Source: Humibacter sp049446075
Lineage (GTDB): Bacteria > Actinomycetota > Actinomycetes > Actinomycetales > Microbacteriaceae
Direction: 5' to 3'
DNA length: 64,000 nucleotides
NCBI RefSeq assembly: GCF_049446075.1
Contig: NZ_JBMSEB010000001.1
Location: 1,488,001 to 1,552,000, forward strand
Shown here piece by piece: positions 8,866-19,866 of this stretch (within the stretch, counting starts at the first letter, position 1; each line of letters starts with the position of its first letter). The notes under the pieces are model-generated. The model saw only the letters and a list, made by a program, of their open reading frames with translations. It was not told the origin of the DNA and did not search any database. A program made the translations under genes and the position numbers.

Positions 8866-9219
8866 ATGAGCGAACGAGTACAGAACTGGATCAACGGTTA
8901 CGTCCGGGCGTGGCAATCGAATTCGCCTGACGACATCCGCACGCTCTTCACCGACGATGCCGCGTACTACACGGCGCCGTTCCGGGAGCCCTGGCGAGGC
9001 AGCGACGAGATCGTGCGGCAGTGGCTGGAGCGCAAAGACGAGCCAGGCGACGCATCCTTCACGTGGCAGCAGGTGGGAGAGGATGGGGACCGCGCGTTCG
9101 TGCAGGGCGAGACGGTCTATGCGGACACCACGTTCAGCAACCTCTGGGTGATCGACTTCGCGCCAGACGGACGCGCCGTTTCGTTCACCGAGTGGTGGAT
9201 GGACCGGTCTGCCGGCTGA
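8866..9219 (+). CDS. Nuclear transport factor 2 / SnoaL-like fold protein
   Basis: 117 residues. The segment WINGYVRAWQSNSPDDIRTLF, the later TDDAAYYTAPFREPWRGSD and the C-terminal VSFTEWWMDRSAG match the small alpha+beta barrel of SnoaL/NTF2-like proteins. This fold serves as polyketide cyclase, ketosteroid isomerase or simple ligand binder; the residues seen do not settle which. Single gene, convergent with murQ (33-base gap). Confidence 0.75.
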   Translation: MSERVQNWINGYVRAWQSNSPDDIRTLFTDDAAYYTAPFREPWRGSDEIVRQWLERKDEPGDASFTWQQVGEDGDRAFVQGETVYADTTFSNLWVIDFAPDGRAVSFTEWWMDRSAG

Positions 9220-9252
9220 CTTCCCGGCCCGGATTCCGAGGACGGCCGCCGC

Positions 9253-10209
9253 TCAGCCCGCCTGTGCTGCGCCGATCGCCTCGCGCAGCATTCCGTCGTG
9301 CTCATTCAGCAGACGCACGGCGGCATCGCCGTCGAGACCGGTGAGCACCACGAGGATCGCGGCCTTCACCCAGCCGTCGACCTCGGTGAGCGCGTCGGCG
9401 GCCGTACTGGCGTCGGTGCCCGTCGCCAGCATCACGATGCGCTCGGAGCGCGCTCGGAGCTTCTCATTCGTGGCCCGCACGTCGACCATGAGGTTTCCGT
9501 ACACCTTGCCGAGACGCACCATTGCGAGCGTCGAGATGGTGTTGAGTACCATCTTCTGGGCGGTTCCGGCCTTGAGTCTCGTCGAACCGGTGACGACCTC
9601 GGGTCCCACCACGGTCTCGATCGCGACATCGGATGCCTCCCCGATCGCCGACCCCGCGTTGCACGCGAACCCGACAGTGCTCGCTCCGAGCTCACGGGCA
9701 CGTTTCAGCGCACCGAGCACGTACGGGGTGCGACCGGATGCCGAGATCCCGACCACCGTGTCGTGCTCGCCCACCGAGAGATCGTCCATGGCGTCGGCAC
9801 CGGCGACGTCGTCGTCTTCTGCGTTCTCCACCGCGGTGCGGATGGCCGCGTCCCCGCCCGCGATCACGCCCACCACCCGCGACGGATCCATGCCGTACGT
9901 GGGCGGTATCTCGCTCGCGTCGAGCACGCCGAGCCGTCCGGGCGTTCCGGCGCCGACGTAGATCAGCCGACCGCCAGCTCGCATCCCGTCGACCACGAGG
10001 GTGATGGCCGAGGCGAGCTGCGGGGCGCACGCGGCGACGGCATCCGCCACCGTCGCGTTCTGCCGGCACATCAGCGCAACCTGCTCATCCAGTGAGAGCC
10101 GGTCGAGATCGCGGGTTGCCTCGTTGACCGCCTCGGTGGCGAAGGATTTCAGGCTCTCGCGCAGCGCGCCGCGTCCGTCGGAATCGGGCGCGCTCGTGCT
10201 GTTCGTCAT
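9253..10209 (-). CDS. murQ: N-acetylmuramic acid 6-phosphate etherase
   Basis: 318 residues from the ATG at 10209 (MTNSTSAPDSDGRGALRESL); an upstream in-frame start at 10236 would add 9 residues. The SIS domain is recognisable: GGRLIYVGAGTPGRLGVLDA followed by SEIPPTYG, and later GISASGRTPYVLGAL. MurQ cleaves the lactyl ether of MurNAc-6-phosphate to give GlcNAc-6-phosphate in cell-wall recycling. No murP transporter or anmK is adjacent. Its promoter would share the 15-bp repeat region with the divergent surface-protein gene. Confidence 0.93.
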   Translation of the reverse strand: MTNSTSAPDSDGRGALRESLKSFATEAVNEATRDLDRLSLDEQVALMCRQNATVADAVAACAPQLASAITLVVDGMRAGGRLIYVGAGTPGRLGVLDASEIPPTYGMDPSRVVGVIAGGDAAIRTAVENAEDDDVAGADAMDDLSVGEHDTVVGISASGRTPYVLGALKRARELGASTVGFACNAGSAIGEASDVAIETVVGPEVVTGSTRLKAGTAQKMVLNTISTLAMVRLGKVYGNLMVDVRATNEKLRARSERIVMLATGTDASTAADALTEVDGWVKAAILVVLTGLDGDAAVRLLNEHDGMLREAIGAAQAG

Positions 10210-10243
10210 GTCTACACCGTACGAGACTTCAGGCATCCTCCCC

Positions 10244-10348
10244 TCCTCCGCAGTCGACTCCTACACAGTCGACTTCTCCACGGTCCCGTCCTCCACAGTG
10301 CCCCCCTCCACAGTCCCCACCTCCACAGTCCCCTCCTCCACAGTCGAG
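10244..10348. repeat. Seven 15-bp tandem repeats
   Basis: Seven contiguous 15-base units with consensus TCCTCCACAGTCCCC (last three bases vary: GAC, CCC, CCG, GAG). They fill most of the 212-base region between the divergent murQ and thioester-domain genes. The period is a multiple of three, so they are open in several frames (STVPS-type on the plus strand, EGTVE-type on the minus), but no conserved protein uses them. Confidence 0.85.
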
Positions 10349-10421
10349 GCGGAACCTGCGTTGTGCACCTTCGGGCATCCGACCGGCTTCTGCCCGTCGC
10401 AGGACTGCCAACGTTCCTGGC

Positions 10422-11918
10422 ATGACGAGCATCCATCACGGCCATTCACACCCTTACCCCAGACGCTCCCTTTTGGTCGCGCTGCTGGCGGTGCTGCTCG
10501 CCCTCACGGGCGTTCTCCTTCTGCCCTCCCCTGCCAGCGCCGTCGCGGCAGCCGGCACGGGTGTCGGCTTCAGGTCGCCGGACGGCTGGTGGATCGGCTC
10601 CTGGTCGCTGGCCGACGGCACCCGCGGCTTCTGCATCGATCTCGGCGGCCAGGCGCCGACCGGGCACGAGCTCGAGACCGTAGACGCCGCGGACCTCAGC
10701 CGATTCTCCGACGACGATCGTGCGCGACTGGCGTACATCTCGCGCACCTGGGCCGGAACCGACGACCAGGTGACGGCAGCGGCCGCGCAGCTGGCGACCT
10801 GGACGATCACAGGCCTCAACGGCCACAGCCTGGAGTCGCTCGCGGCGCGCGCGGGCGACCGAGCGGGTGCTGTCCTCGACACCGCCAATCGGATGCTCGC
10901 TGAGCTGAATGCACCGAAGGGGGCGTCCAGGTCCGTCGTCGCCCGACTCGCAATCGACCGCGATCCCACCGGTGCAAGTTCCCTCTTGGCCGGTCTCGAG
11001 GTCGAACACCTGGCGGGATCGGCGACCGCGGAGCCCGGTGCGTTCGAGGGAGTCGCGACGGTGCAGGGCGCCGTTTTCGCCGACGGCTCGCACGAGCACA
11101 AGGTGCGCAACGGCGTCGCCTACCCGCTGACGCCCGACACCGGAGACGGCGTCGTGAAGCTCACGGCGTCGGTGTCATTCGCGAACCTGCCCTTCGGCAA
11201 CAGTGTCACCGTTGCACGGGCGCAACCCGGAGTACAGAGCGTGCTGACAGCCGGTCCCGGCCGGGCGTCCGCGCAGGCGGAGCTGTCGACGCAGCGCCCC
11301 TCCTCACTCCCGTTCCAGCCCGTGGTCGCCACGAAGGCAAGCGATGTCATCGCCGTCACCGGCGGGCAGGTGCACGACATCCTGCAGGTCGGCATCGGCG
11401 CTGCGCCCGGCACCACGTCGGAGTGGGGCGTGTACGGCGAAGACGGCGGACCATACGTCCCTGTCCCGGTCACGGTTCGGAGCACGCTGCTCGGACCGTT
11501 TGCTTCGCAGCCGATCCCGGCCGATACGCCGCCCGCCGATGCTCCCGTCGTGTGCGAGGTGACGACGCCGGTCGATCATGGACCAGGCGAGTACGTGACA
11601 CCACCGTGCACACTCCCGACCGCCGGGTACTTCGTCTGGGTGGAGACGGTCACGCCAGACGACACCAAGCCGGAGGAGGGCCGTAGCCGAGTCAGACCGT
11701 GGACCTCACGATTCGGCGAAGCGTCGGAGACTGTGCTGGTGCAGGCGCCGGCCTCCCCTGCGGCCGAGATCGACCGGCTCGCGGCGACCGGCTCAACCGA
11801 CGGTCCGGCACGTGCCGGCGTTGCGCTGGGCGCGACGTCAGCACTGCTATTCGGGATCTCGGCGCTGTTCGCACGGTGGGCTCGCCGCAACTCCCGTCAA
11901 CCGAACGGCGGCGTGTAG
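10422..11918 (+). CDS. Secreted thioester-domain (TQXA-type) cell-wall protein with LAATG sorting signal
   Basis: 498 residues. A signal peptide (RRSLLVALLAVLLALTGVLL, then PSPASA) ends near residue 40. GFCIDLGG (Cys71) and AAAQLATW (Gln123) match the Cys and Q-x-A motifs that form the internal thioester in TED adhesins of Gram-positive bacteria. The rest is beta-rich. The C-terminus has LAATG (453-457), a hydrophobic stretch (ALGATSALLFGISALFA) and RWARRNSR, i.e. a sorting signal of the LAxTG type used by class E sortases of actinobacteria. No sortase gene is in the window. Probably anchored to the wall and able to couple covalently to amine ligands; ligand unknown. The ATG at 10422 has only a weak ribosome binding site. 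Confidence 0.75.
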   Translation: MTSIHHGHSHPYPRRSLLVALLAVLLALTGVLLLPSPASAVAAAGTGVGFRSPDGWWIGSWSLADGTRGFCIDLGGQAPTGHELETVDAADLSRFSDDDRARLAYISRTWAGTDDQVTAAAAQLATWTITGLNGHSLESLAARAGDRAGAVLDTANRMLAELNAPKGASRSVVARLAIDRDPTGASSLLAGLEVEHLAGSATAEPGAFEGVATVQGAVFADGSHEHKVRNGVAYPLTPDTGDGVVKLTASVSFANLPFGNSVTVARAQPGVQSVLTAGPGRASAQAELSTQRPSSLPFQPVVATKASDVIAVTGGQVHDILQVGIGAAPGTTSEWGVYGEDGGPYVPVPVTVRSTLLGPFASQPIPADTPPADAPVVCEVTTPVDHGPGEYVTPPCTLPTAGYFVWVETVTPDDTKPEEGRSRVRPWTSRFGEASETVLVQAPASPAAEIDRLAATGSTDGPARAGVALGATSALLFGISALFARWARRNSRQPNGGV

Positions 11919-11950
11919 TGCGGAGCCGACGCGCGCCGATGGCCGGACGA

Positions 11951-14467
11951 TCAGAGCTTCTCGATCGGGGCGATCTTGATGAGCAGCTTCTTCGTGCCCG
12001 ACGTGTCGAACTGAACGTGGGCAACTCGCTTCGCCCCCTCGCCCGTGACAGCGGTGACACGTCCATCACCGAAGTCGACGTGACGGATGCGATCGCCGGG
12101 CTCGAGCGTGAGATCGCCGTTGTCGCGCACCTGGGCCGTGACCCGGTTGGGCCAGGCGGCTGCGGGGATCTCCGGCTTGGCACCGAACGACCCGCCTGCT
12201 CCGGTGAGGCCCCGGTCCGGACCGCGCTCGGGACGGCGAGCGTTCAGCGCACGGGACTGGGTACCGCCGCGCGAGTTGGCGAAGCCGGGCGACTGCCTCC
12301 AGTCGATCAGCTCCCCGGGAATCTCCTGCAGGTACCGGCTCGGCAGCGCGACTGCCACATCTCCGAACTGGGCACGCGTCATGGCCAGCGAGAGGTACAG
12401 CCGCTTGCGCGCACGCGTGATTCCCACATAGAACAACCTGCGCTCCTCGGCTGGACCGCCCGGCTCGTTCGCAGACATGCGGTGCGGCAGCAGTTCCTCC
12501 TCGACGCCGGTGATGAAGACGACGTCGTACTCGAGGCCCTTGGCGGTGTGCAGCGTCATGAGCGAGACCGTTCCGCTCGCGTCGTCGATCTCGTCTGCGG
12601 CCGCCACGAGCGACACCTCGGTCAGGAACTCGACGAGTCCTCCGCTCGGGTTGTTGCGCTCGAACTCCTTGGTCACCGCCACGAGTTCCTCGACGTTCTC
12701 GGCCCTTGCCTCGTTCTGCGGGTCCCGGCTCGCGCGCAGGGCATCGACCAGGCCGGAGCCCTTCAGCAGGTGCACGAGAACGTCGCTGACCTTCGCCGCG
12801 CCGCTCGGGACATCCGGGTCGATCATCGCGGCGCCCTCGTCGAGCAGGGTGGCAAGGTCGACGATGGCTTTGGTGACCTTTGGACCGAGACCAAGGGATC
12901 CGGCATCCCGCATCGCCTGCCTGTACGTGAGGCCGTTCGCTTCCGCGTACGACGCGAGTTGAGTCTCGGTCGCCGGCCCTATGCCGCGCTTCGGTGTGTT
13001 CAGGATGCGCCGCAGCGCCATCTCGTCCGCGGGATTCGCTACCGCGATGAGGTAGGCCATCGCATCCTTGATCTCGGCACGCTCGTAGAACTTGGTGCCG
13101 CCCATGATGCGGTACGGCAGAGCAGATCGGATGAAGATCTCCTCGAGTGCACGCGTCTGGGAATTGGTGCGATAGAACACAGCGATCTCGTTGTAGGGCA
13201 CGCCCGAGGAGTGCAGCTTCTCGATCTCGTCGGCGACGAACTGGGCCTCATCGTGACCGGAATACCCGGTGTAGCCGACGATCTTCTCGCCGTCGCCTCC
13301 CGACGACCACAGCTTCTTGTCCTTGCGGTCGAAGTTGTTGGCGATGACGGCGTTCGCCGCCGAGAGGATGTTCTGCGTCGAGCGGTAGTTCTGCTCGAGC
13401 AGCACGACCTTGGCGCCGGGGAAGTCGCGCTCGAACTCGGAGATGTTGCGGATGTCAGCACCACGGAACGCGTAGATCGACTGATCCGAGTCGCCCACCA
13501 CGGTCAGCGAGGCCCCGGGTACCCGCCCAGACCCGTCGACCAGGCCTCGCATGGTGAAGTCCTTCGCCTCGAGCTCGGCGACCTCTTCAGGCTCGATGGG
13601 GCGCGTAAGCATGTGGATGAGCTCGTATTGCGCGTGATTGGTGTCCTGGTATTCGTCGACCAGGACGTGCCTGAACCGTCGCTGGTAGAGCGCCGCAACG
13701 TGCGGGAACGCGCGGAACAGGTAGACGGTCTGGCCGATCAAGTCGTCGAAGTCGAAGGCGTTGGCCCGCTCGAGGTCGCGGCTGTACTGCCGGAAGATCT
13801 CGAGGAAGATCGCCTCCTTGGGATCCGACCGGTTGGCGGTGCGAGCGAACGAGTCGGCGTCGGAAAGCTCGTTCTTCAGCTTGGAGATGCGAGCTGCCGC
13901 ACTGCCGGGCGTGAACCCGTACGTGTCGGCCTCGAGGTCCTTGATGATGCGTTTGAGCAGAGCCCTCGTGTCGCCCGAGTCGTAGATCGTGAAGTTTCGG
14001 TTGTAGCCGAAGTGCTCGGCCTCCCTGCGCAGAATGCGCACGCACGCCGAGTGGAACGTCGAGATCCACATGCCCTGTGCGCTCTCGCCAACCAGGGCCT
14101 CGACGCGCTCCCGCATCTCGGCGGCCGCCTTATTGGTGAAGGTGATGGCGAGGATCTGGCTCGGCCACGCCTCCCGGTTGGCCAGCAGGCTCGCGATGCG
14201 GTGCGTCAGTACCCTCGTCTTGCCAGAGCCGGCCCCCGCAACGATGAGCAGGGCCTGGCCACGGTACTCGACGGCCACACGTTGCTGCGGGTTGAGACCG
14301 TCGAGCAACGAGTCGCCGCCTCCTCGCGGACGGAAGGAGTGCCCGTCTCCGACCACGTCGACCCCGTCGAGAATGATCGGCGCGGATGCCCGAAAGGCCT
14401 CGGGATCGCGCGTCGCGCCTTCCAGAGCAGCGTCGTCGAGAACAGGGGTATCGGGAGGCGTCGTCAT
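11951..14467 (-). CDS. pcrA: ATP-dependent DNA helicase PcrA (UvrD family)
   Basis: 838 residues. Superfamily 1A motifs are all visible: LNPQQRVAVEY (Q motif), VAGAGSGKTRVLTHR (Walker A, 78-84), VDEYQDTN (Walker B), GDSDQSIYAFRGAD (III), LEQNYRST (IV), TAKGLEYDVVF (V) and FYVGITRARKRL (VI). The C-terminal Tudor-like domain (GDRIRHVDFGDGRVTAV) couples PcrA to RNA polymerase. It unwinds DNA 3'-5' in excision repair and removes recombinase filaments. Monocistronic; ends 33 bases from the convergent surface-protein gene. Confidence 0.97.
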   Translation of the reverse strand: MTTPPDTPVLDDAALEGATRDPEAFRASAPIILDGVDVVGDGHSFRPRGGGDSLLDGLNPQQRVAVEYRGQALLIVAGAGSGKTRVLTHRIASLLANREAWPSQILAITFTNKAAAEMRERVEALVGESAQGMWISTFHSACVRILRREAEHFGYNRNFTIYDSGDTRALLKRIIKDLEADTYGFTPGSAAARISKLKNELSDADSFARTANRSDPKEAIFLEIFRQYSRDLERANAFDFDDLIGQTVYLFRAFPHVAALYQRRFRHVLVDEYQDTNHAQYELIHMLTRPIEPEEVAELEAKDFTMRGLVDGSGRVPGASLTVVGDSDQSIYAFRGADIRNISEFERDFPGAKVVLLEQNYRSTQNILSAANAVIANNFDRKDKKLWSSGGDGEKIVGYTGYSGHDEAQFVADEIEKLHSSGVPYNEIAVFYRTNSQTRALEEIFIRSALPYRIMGGTKFYERAEIKDAMAYLIAVANPADEMALRRILNTPKRGIGPATETQLASYAEANGLTYRQAMRDAGSLGLGPKVTKAIVDLATLLDEGAAMIDPDVPSGAAKVSDVLVHLLKGSGLVDALRASRDPQNEARAENVEELVAVTKEFERNNPSGGLVEFLTEVSLVAAADEIDDASGTVSLMTLHTAKGLEYDVVFITGVEEELLPHRMSANEPGGPAEERRLFYVGITRARKRLYLSLAMTRAQFGDVAVALPSRYLQEIPGELIDWRQSPGFANSRGGTQSRALNARRPERGPDRGLTGAGGSFGAKPEIPAAAWPNRVTAQVRDNGDLTLEPGDRIRHVDFGDGRVTAVTGEGAKRVAHVQFDTSGTKKLLIKIAPIEKL

Positions 14468-14581
14468 GCTGCGACAAGTCTAGGCGGCGCCCCCGACAGG
14501 GAGCCTGGAGGCGTCCGACCGCACCCGCCGCTTCTCGCTGCACGCGGCGCCTGGCGCCGAAGGCGCAGCCACCGTCAATGT

Positions 14582-14614
14582 TGAGTAGCGCCGAAGGCGC
14601 GTATCGAGACCCCC
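14582..14614. repeat. Dispersed GAGTAGC...GTATCGAGAC intergenic repeat
   Basis: TTGAGTAGC, a short palindrome CGCCGAAGGCG, then CGTATCGAGAC. Related sequence recurs as two copies at 58629-58687. A second GCGCCGAAGGCGC block lies just upstream (about 14547-14571). From memory, elements of this form are common between genes in Microbacteriaceae; I cannot run the search here. Confidence 0.55.
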
Positions 14615-14624
14615 AGGGCCTCAC

Positions 14625-15644
14625 TCACAGCGAATCGCGCACCACGACGGCGAGGTCCGGCTGATCGGCGAACACGGCGTCGACACCGGTGGACATGATG
14701 GTCTCGAACTCGCGCTGCCAGTCTCCGAACTTGTCCGCACCCGCTCCGCGCCTGAAGCGTCTCGACAGGAACCGGTTCTCCGGCCGCAGCGTCCAGGCAT
14801 AGATCTCGAGCCCGACGCCGTGCGCACGGTCGACCAGGTCCGTCGTTCCGTCACCGGCGGGATCCTGCAGCAGCGACTTGCTCACGCTGATGCCGTCTAT
14901 GGCCTGCTCCCCCGTCGCCGTGGCCAGCGCGTACAGCCCGGCACCGTCGATCTCTTGGGCGTACCCGCGAGCGGCCGAGCCATCGCGGGCAACCGAGTCG
15001 TAGGGCGCGCCGCCCGCTTCGATCAGATAGACGTACTTCGCCCGCACTCCTCGTGCACGAACCTGGGACAGCACGGTCCGCTCGAACGACTCCACCACGA
15101 GCCGGCTCCGTGCGTCGTCCCATCCGGAGTCGCGCACGGATGCCGAGAGCAACTCGTCCACCGGCAAGCCCAGCCCTTCGAAGTACGTGGCGTGCTTGAT
15201 CTCAACGACGAGACCCAGCCTCTCACCGCGGCGCTCGGACTCCCGATCGACGAGGTCGAACAACTGCGACAGGCGCATGACCGGATACCTTCCGTCGAAA
15301 CTCGCGCTCGCCTGCCGGAGGGCGGGCATCCGCTCGACAGCCCGAAGTGAGGACAGCTGCGCCCACGTGAAGTCCTCGGTGAACCAGCCAGTTCGTTTGA
15401 CGCCGTCGACGATCTTCGTGGTGCGGAGGTGCGCGAATTCGGTTCGCGACGCGACATCGGTAGTGGCCGAGATCTCGTTCTCGTGCCGAAGCACGAGAAC
15501 GCCGTCCTTGGTCGGAACCACGTCCGGCTCGACCGCATCGGCGCCGAGAGCGAAGGCGAGCTCGTACGCTGCGCTCGTGTGCTCGGGCCGATACCCGGGC
15601 GCACCGCGATGGCCGATGATCAGCGGCGAGGGCTGGGAAGGCAT
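14625..15644 (-). CDS. Glycerophosphodiester phosphodiesterase
   Basis: 339 residues from ATG 15644 (MPSQPSPLIIGHRGAPGYRP). IIGHRGAPGYRPEHT carries the catalytic His-Arg pair, and ADAVEPDVVPTKDG the metal-binding Glu/Asp; VVEIKHATYFE and the late FADQPD fit the GDPD TIM barrel. It hydrolyses glycerophosphodiesters to glycerol-3-phosphate and an alcohol. There is no signal peptide, so it acts in the cytoplasm. The frame stays open upstream to 16361 only because it runs antisense through the next gene. glpD, which would use the product, is about 8 kb away. Confidence 0.92.
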   Translation of the reverse strand: MPSQPSPLIIGHRGAPGYRPEHTSAAYELAFALGADAVEPDVVPTKDGVLVLRHENEISATTDVASRTEFAHLRTTKIVDGVKRTGWFTEDFTWAQLSSLRAVERMPALRQASASFDGRYPVMRLSQLFDLVDRESERRGERLGLVVEIKHATYFEGLGLPVDELLSASVRDSGWDDARSRLVVESFERTVLSQVRARGVRAKYVYLIEAGGAPYDSVARDGSAARGYAQEIDGAGLYALATATGEQAIDGISVSKSLLQDPAGDGTTDLVDRAHGVGLEIYAWTLRPENRFLSRRFRRGAGADKFGDWQREFETIMSTGVDAVFADQPDLAVVVRDSL

Positions 15645-15743
15645 GCGGCAGATCCTAGTCAGCCCGGGTTGCTGCATCGTGAGGCGCCACTTGCACAGCA
15701 GAACCCCAGCCGCGACATGAGCCTTCTTCGGTAACGTTTCATC

Positions 15744-16592
15744 ATGGCTCTCTCGAACCCCGCCTTCTCGCGCAATCCGGCCTTCAGACCGAACAATGCC
15801 GCCGCGGTCGCCACGACGACCGAAACCGAGCCGCTCGCCACGGCAGGGGGCATCCAGTCGCTGTACGAGGCGCCCGCCGCGACATCGACCGACACCGGTC
15901 GCATGACCTACGAAGACACCATCGTGAAGACGGTGCTGCTCTTCGCGGTCATCCTCGCCGCCGCCGCCGTCGGCTGGTTCTTCCCCGTGCTCGCGCTGCC
16001 AGGAGCCATCGCCGGCCTCGTGCTCGGGCTCGTCAACTCGTTCAAGCGCACGCCGTCGCCCGCGCTCATCCTCCTGTACGGAGCAGCACAGGGTCTGTTC
16101 ATCGGCGGCATCTCCGCCATATTCGAGCAGCTGTGGAACGGCGTCGTCATCCAGGCCGTGATCGCCACGCTCGCCGTGTTCGCGGTGACCCTCGTGTTGT
16201 TCGCGAGCGGCAAGGTGCGGGCATCCGCTCGCGCGACGAAGGTGTTCCTGGTCGCGCTCATCGGCTACGCGCTGTTCGGACTCGTGAACCTCGTCGTCAT
16301 GCTCTTCGGCGGCTTCGGTCAGTCCGCGACCGGCGGGCCGTTCGGCATCTACTCCATGCACATCCCATGGCTGTTCAACCTGCCGCTCGGCGTCGTCATC
16401 GGTGTGGTCGCGGTGCTGCTTGCGGCCTACTCGCTCGTGCTCGACTTCGACTTCATCCAGAACGGCGTGAAGAACCGCGCACCCCGCGTCATGGGCTGGT
16501 ACGGCGCGTTCGGCCTCGCGGTCACGCTCATCTGGCTGTACGTCGAGTTCCTGCGCCTCTTCGCCATCATCGCTGGCGGCAGTCGAAACTGA
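15744..16592 (+). CDS. Bax inhibitor-1 / YccA family membrane protein
   Basis: 282 residues. A 50-residue hydrophilic N-terminus (NPAFSRNPAFRPNNAAAVA) is followed by seven hydrophobic segments starting at TVLLFAVILAAAAVGWFFPV and ending at LIWLYVEFLRLFAIIAGGSR. The VLDFDFIQNGVKNRAP segment is the conserved acidic loop of the family. BI-1 relatives conduct calcium in a pH-dependent way; the bacterial role is unclear. A strong terminator follows directly. Confidence 0.88.
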   Translation: MALSNPAFSRNPAFRPNNAAAVATTTETEPLATAGGIQSLYEAPAATSTDTGRMTYEDTIVKTVLLFAVILAAAAVGWFFPVLALPGAIAGLVLGLVNSFKRTPSPALILLYGAAQGLFIGGISAIFEQLWNGVVIQAVIATLAVFAVTLVLFASGKVRASARATKVFLVALIGYALFGLVNLVVMLFGGFGQSATGGPFGIYSMHIPWLFNLPLGVVIGVVAVLLAAYSLVLDFDFIQNGVKNRAPRVMGWYGAFGLAVTLIWLYVEFLRLFAIIAGGSRN

Positions 16593-16609
16593 TCGCCGAA
16601 AGCTGACGT

Positions 16610-16643
16610 AAGAGCGGGCCGCCCTTCGGGGCGGCCCGCTCTT
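16610..16643 (+). terminator. Strong hairpin terminator with UUCG loop
   Basis: A perfect 15-bp stem (AAGAGCGGGCCGCCC at 16610-16624 with its complement at 16629-16643) closed by the tetraloop TTCG. It lies 18 bases after the Bax-inhibitor-like gene; the arms end in AA/TT so it could also work for the convergent guaA transcript. Confidence 0.85.
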
Positions 16644-16769
16644 CGTTACGGTGCAGGGGAGCCGAGCGGCCGCGCGCAGGCAAGCCGGCGGCTTCGTGCG
16701 GCACCGCGACCGAGACGGCCGCGGAGCAAGGCCGCGTGGAGGCCGGAAATGGCCGCCACCTCAAGCGAC

Positions 16770-18433
<1,664 letters not shown>

Positions 18434-18438
<5 letters not shown>

Positions 18439-18976
18439 GGGATGCCTCCACGGTGGTCGTTGCTGCCTTGGATGGGGCGGCGCTCTCGGCAAGGAACCGC
18501 CTCACCTGCCGCGTGATGAAGTGCTCGACGATGAACGACATGAACGGCACGACGCCACCGAGGGCGATCTGCACGAACTTCGTGAACGACATGCGCATGA
18601 GCGACCACAGGCGGAAGTCCGCAACGAGGTAGAGCACGTACAGCCATCCGTGCGCGATGAGGATGCCCGTCGAGACGTCGACCCCGGGCAGTTGCGCTTC
18701 GGGGTTGGCCGCGTTGTATGGGACCAACGACACCACGGCTTTGCCTGGCACGAACGCGTACACGGAGTAGCCCACCGCGTACTTGAGGATCATCTCTGCC
18801 ACCAGGAGCAGAAGCATGACACCCGTGATGTAGGCGGTCACCCGGTAGAACCGCAGAGCGCCATGGATCTTCGGAATGTCCACGGCCCGTGGCCTGGCCG
18901 AATCCGCCGACCGCAACTGTTCGATCGTGCGCTTGAGGAGGCTTCCGCCGTCCTCGTTTCGGGGGGAGTTCGGCAT
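18434..18976 (-). CDS. DUF3817 family membrane protein
   Basis: 180 residues. About 60 hydrophilic residues lead into ALRFYRVTAYITGVMLLLLV and two further membrane segments, including LIAHGWLYVLYLVADFRLW and VQIALGGVVPFMSFIVEHFI, the DUF3817 pattern. It lies immediately upstream of guaA and overlaps its proposed start, a gene order common in actinobacteria; translational coupling is likely. The function is unknown. Confidence 0.85.
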
Positions 18977-18980
18977 GGGT

Positions 18981-19793
18981 TCAGTTTACGGGGCGGTCGC
19001 TGGAGGATTCCCACGCGGCCAGGGCCTGCTCGTACTCGGCCTCGGCGTCTTCGCGCTGCTTCTCCCAGGCATCCTTCACCAGCCGATACCAGAGGAAGAT
19101 GGCGAAGCCGGCGAAGATCGCCCATTCGGCTGCGTAGAAGATGTTCAGCCAGTTGACTGTGGCCTGCTCGATGGGTGGCGGCGAGTAGATGGCATCGAGC
19201 CCCGCAGGCGGCGTCCCGTGTTCCACCAGGTACGAGCTGTAGATGTCGGAGTCACCGATCCCGTGCCAACGGTTCACCAGCGCAGCGACCGACATGTCCT
19301 TCATGGCGAAGGGATCGCCGCCGGCCTTCGGCGCCTCTGGCGCCTCGGACGGCAGCAGCCGTCCCACCAGCGTGACGGTGGTCGGCCGCTCGCTCTTCAG
19401 GCGCGCGATCGCCGCTTCCGCCTTCTGCTGCGTCGGCGCCCAGCCCCGGGCGACGGCGAGCTGCGCCGTTCGGCCTTCGCGGTCATCCGATGAGGGCGTG
19501 AACCTGGCGATCACCCAGTAGCCGGCGGTTCCGTTGTTGAGGCGACCGACGAGCGTCCCATAGTCCTGCTGCGCGAAGACGCCGTCGGCGCGCACGAGCT
19601 GGCCGACCCCGGCGGTGGTGGGCGGCGAGTTCACCGTTGCGATGTCGTCGAGCGGTTTGACCGTCTCCGTCGGATGCTCCACGACGTGCCCGGACTCGAC
19701 CGCGCGTTCCAGCTGCCACTGTCCGAGCCAGGCGAACGCGGCGGCGACGGCGAGGGCGAGCAGAAGCGCGGCGATCCACTTCGGGCGCACCAT
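18981..19793 (-). CDS. SURF1 family cytochrome oxidase assembly protein
   Basis: 270 residues. The N-terminal membrane segment ends in LGQWQLERA, the hallmark SURF1 motif, and the second membrane helix (NIFYAAEWAIFAGFAIFLWY) is near residue 235. The region between is an extracytoplasmic beta domain. SURF1 helps insert heme a into cytochrome c oxidase. The stop lies 4 bases before the DUF3817 start, so SURF1-DUF3817-guaA form one transcription unit. Confidence 0.88.
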   Translation of the reverse strand: MVRPKWIAALLLALAVAAAFAWLGQWQLERAVESGHVVEHPTETVKPLDDIATVNSPPTTAGVGQLVRADGVFAQQDYGTLVGRLNNGTAGYWVIARFTPSSDDREGRTAQLAVARGWAPTQQKAEAAIARLKSERPTTVTLVGRLLPSEAPEAPKAGGDPFAMKDMSVAALVNRWHGIGDSDIYSSYLVEHGTPPAGLDAIYSPPPIEQATVNWLNIFYAAEWAIFAGFAIFLWYRLVKDAWEKQREDAEAEYEQALAAWESSSDRPVN

Positions 19794-19866
19794 GGTGCGC
19801 GGGAGCGATTCGGTCTGCGGCGGCGCCGGCTTGGCCGCCTGTCGGGTATCGCCGGAGATGTCAGTT

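Noticed and set aside
15645..16361. N-terminal half of a 578-codon frame fused to the GDPD
   Set aside because: That part is antisense to the Bax-inhibitor-like gene and Glu/His/Arg-rich; the real GDPD start is at 15644.
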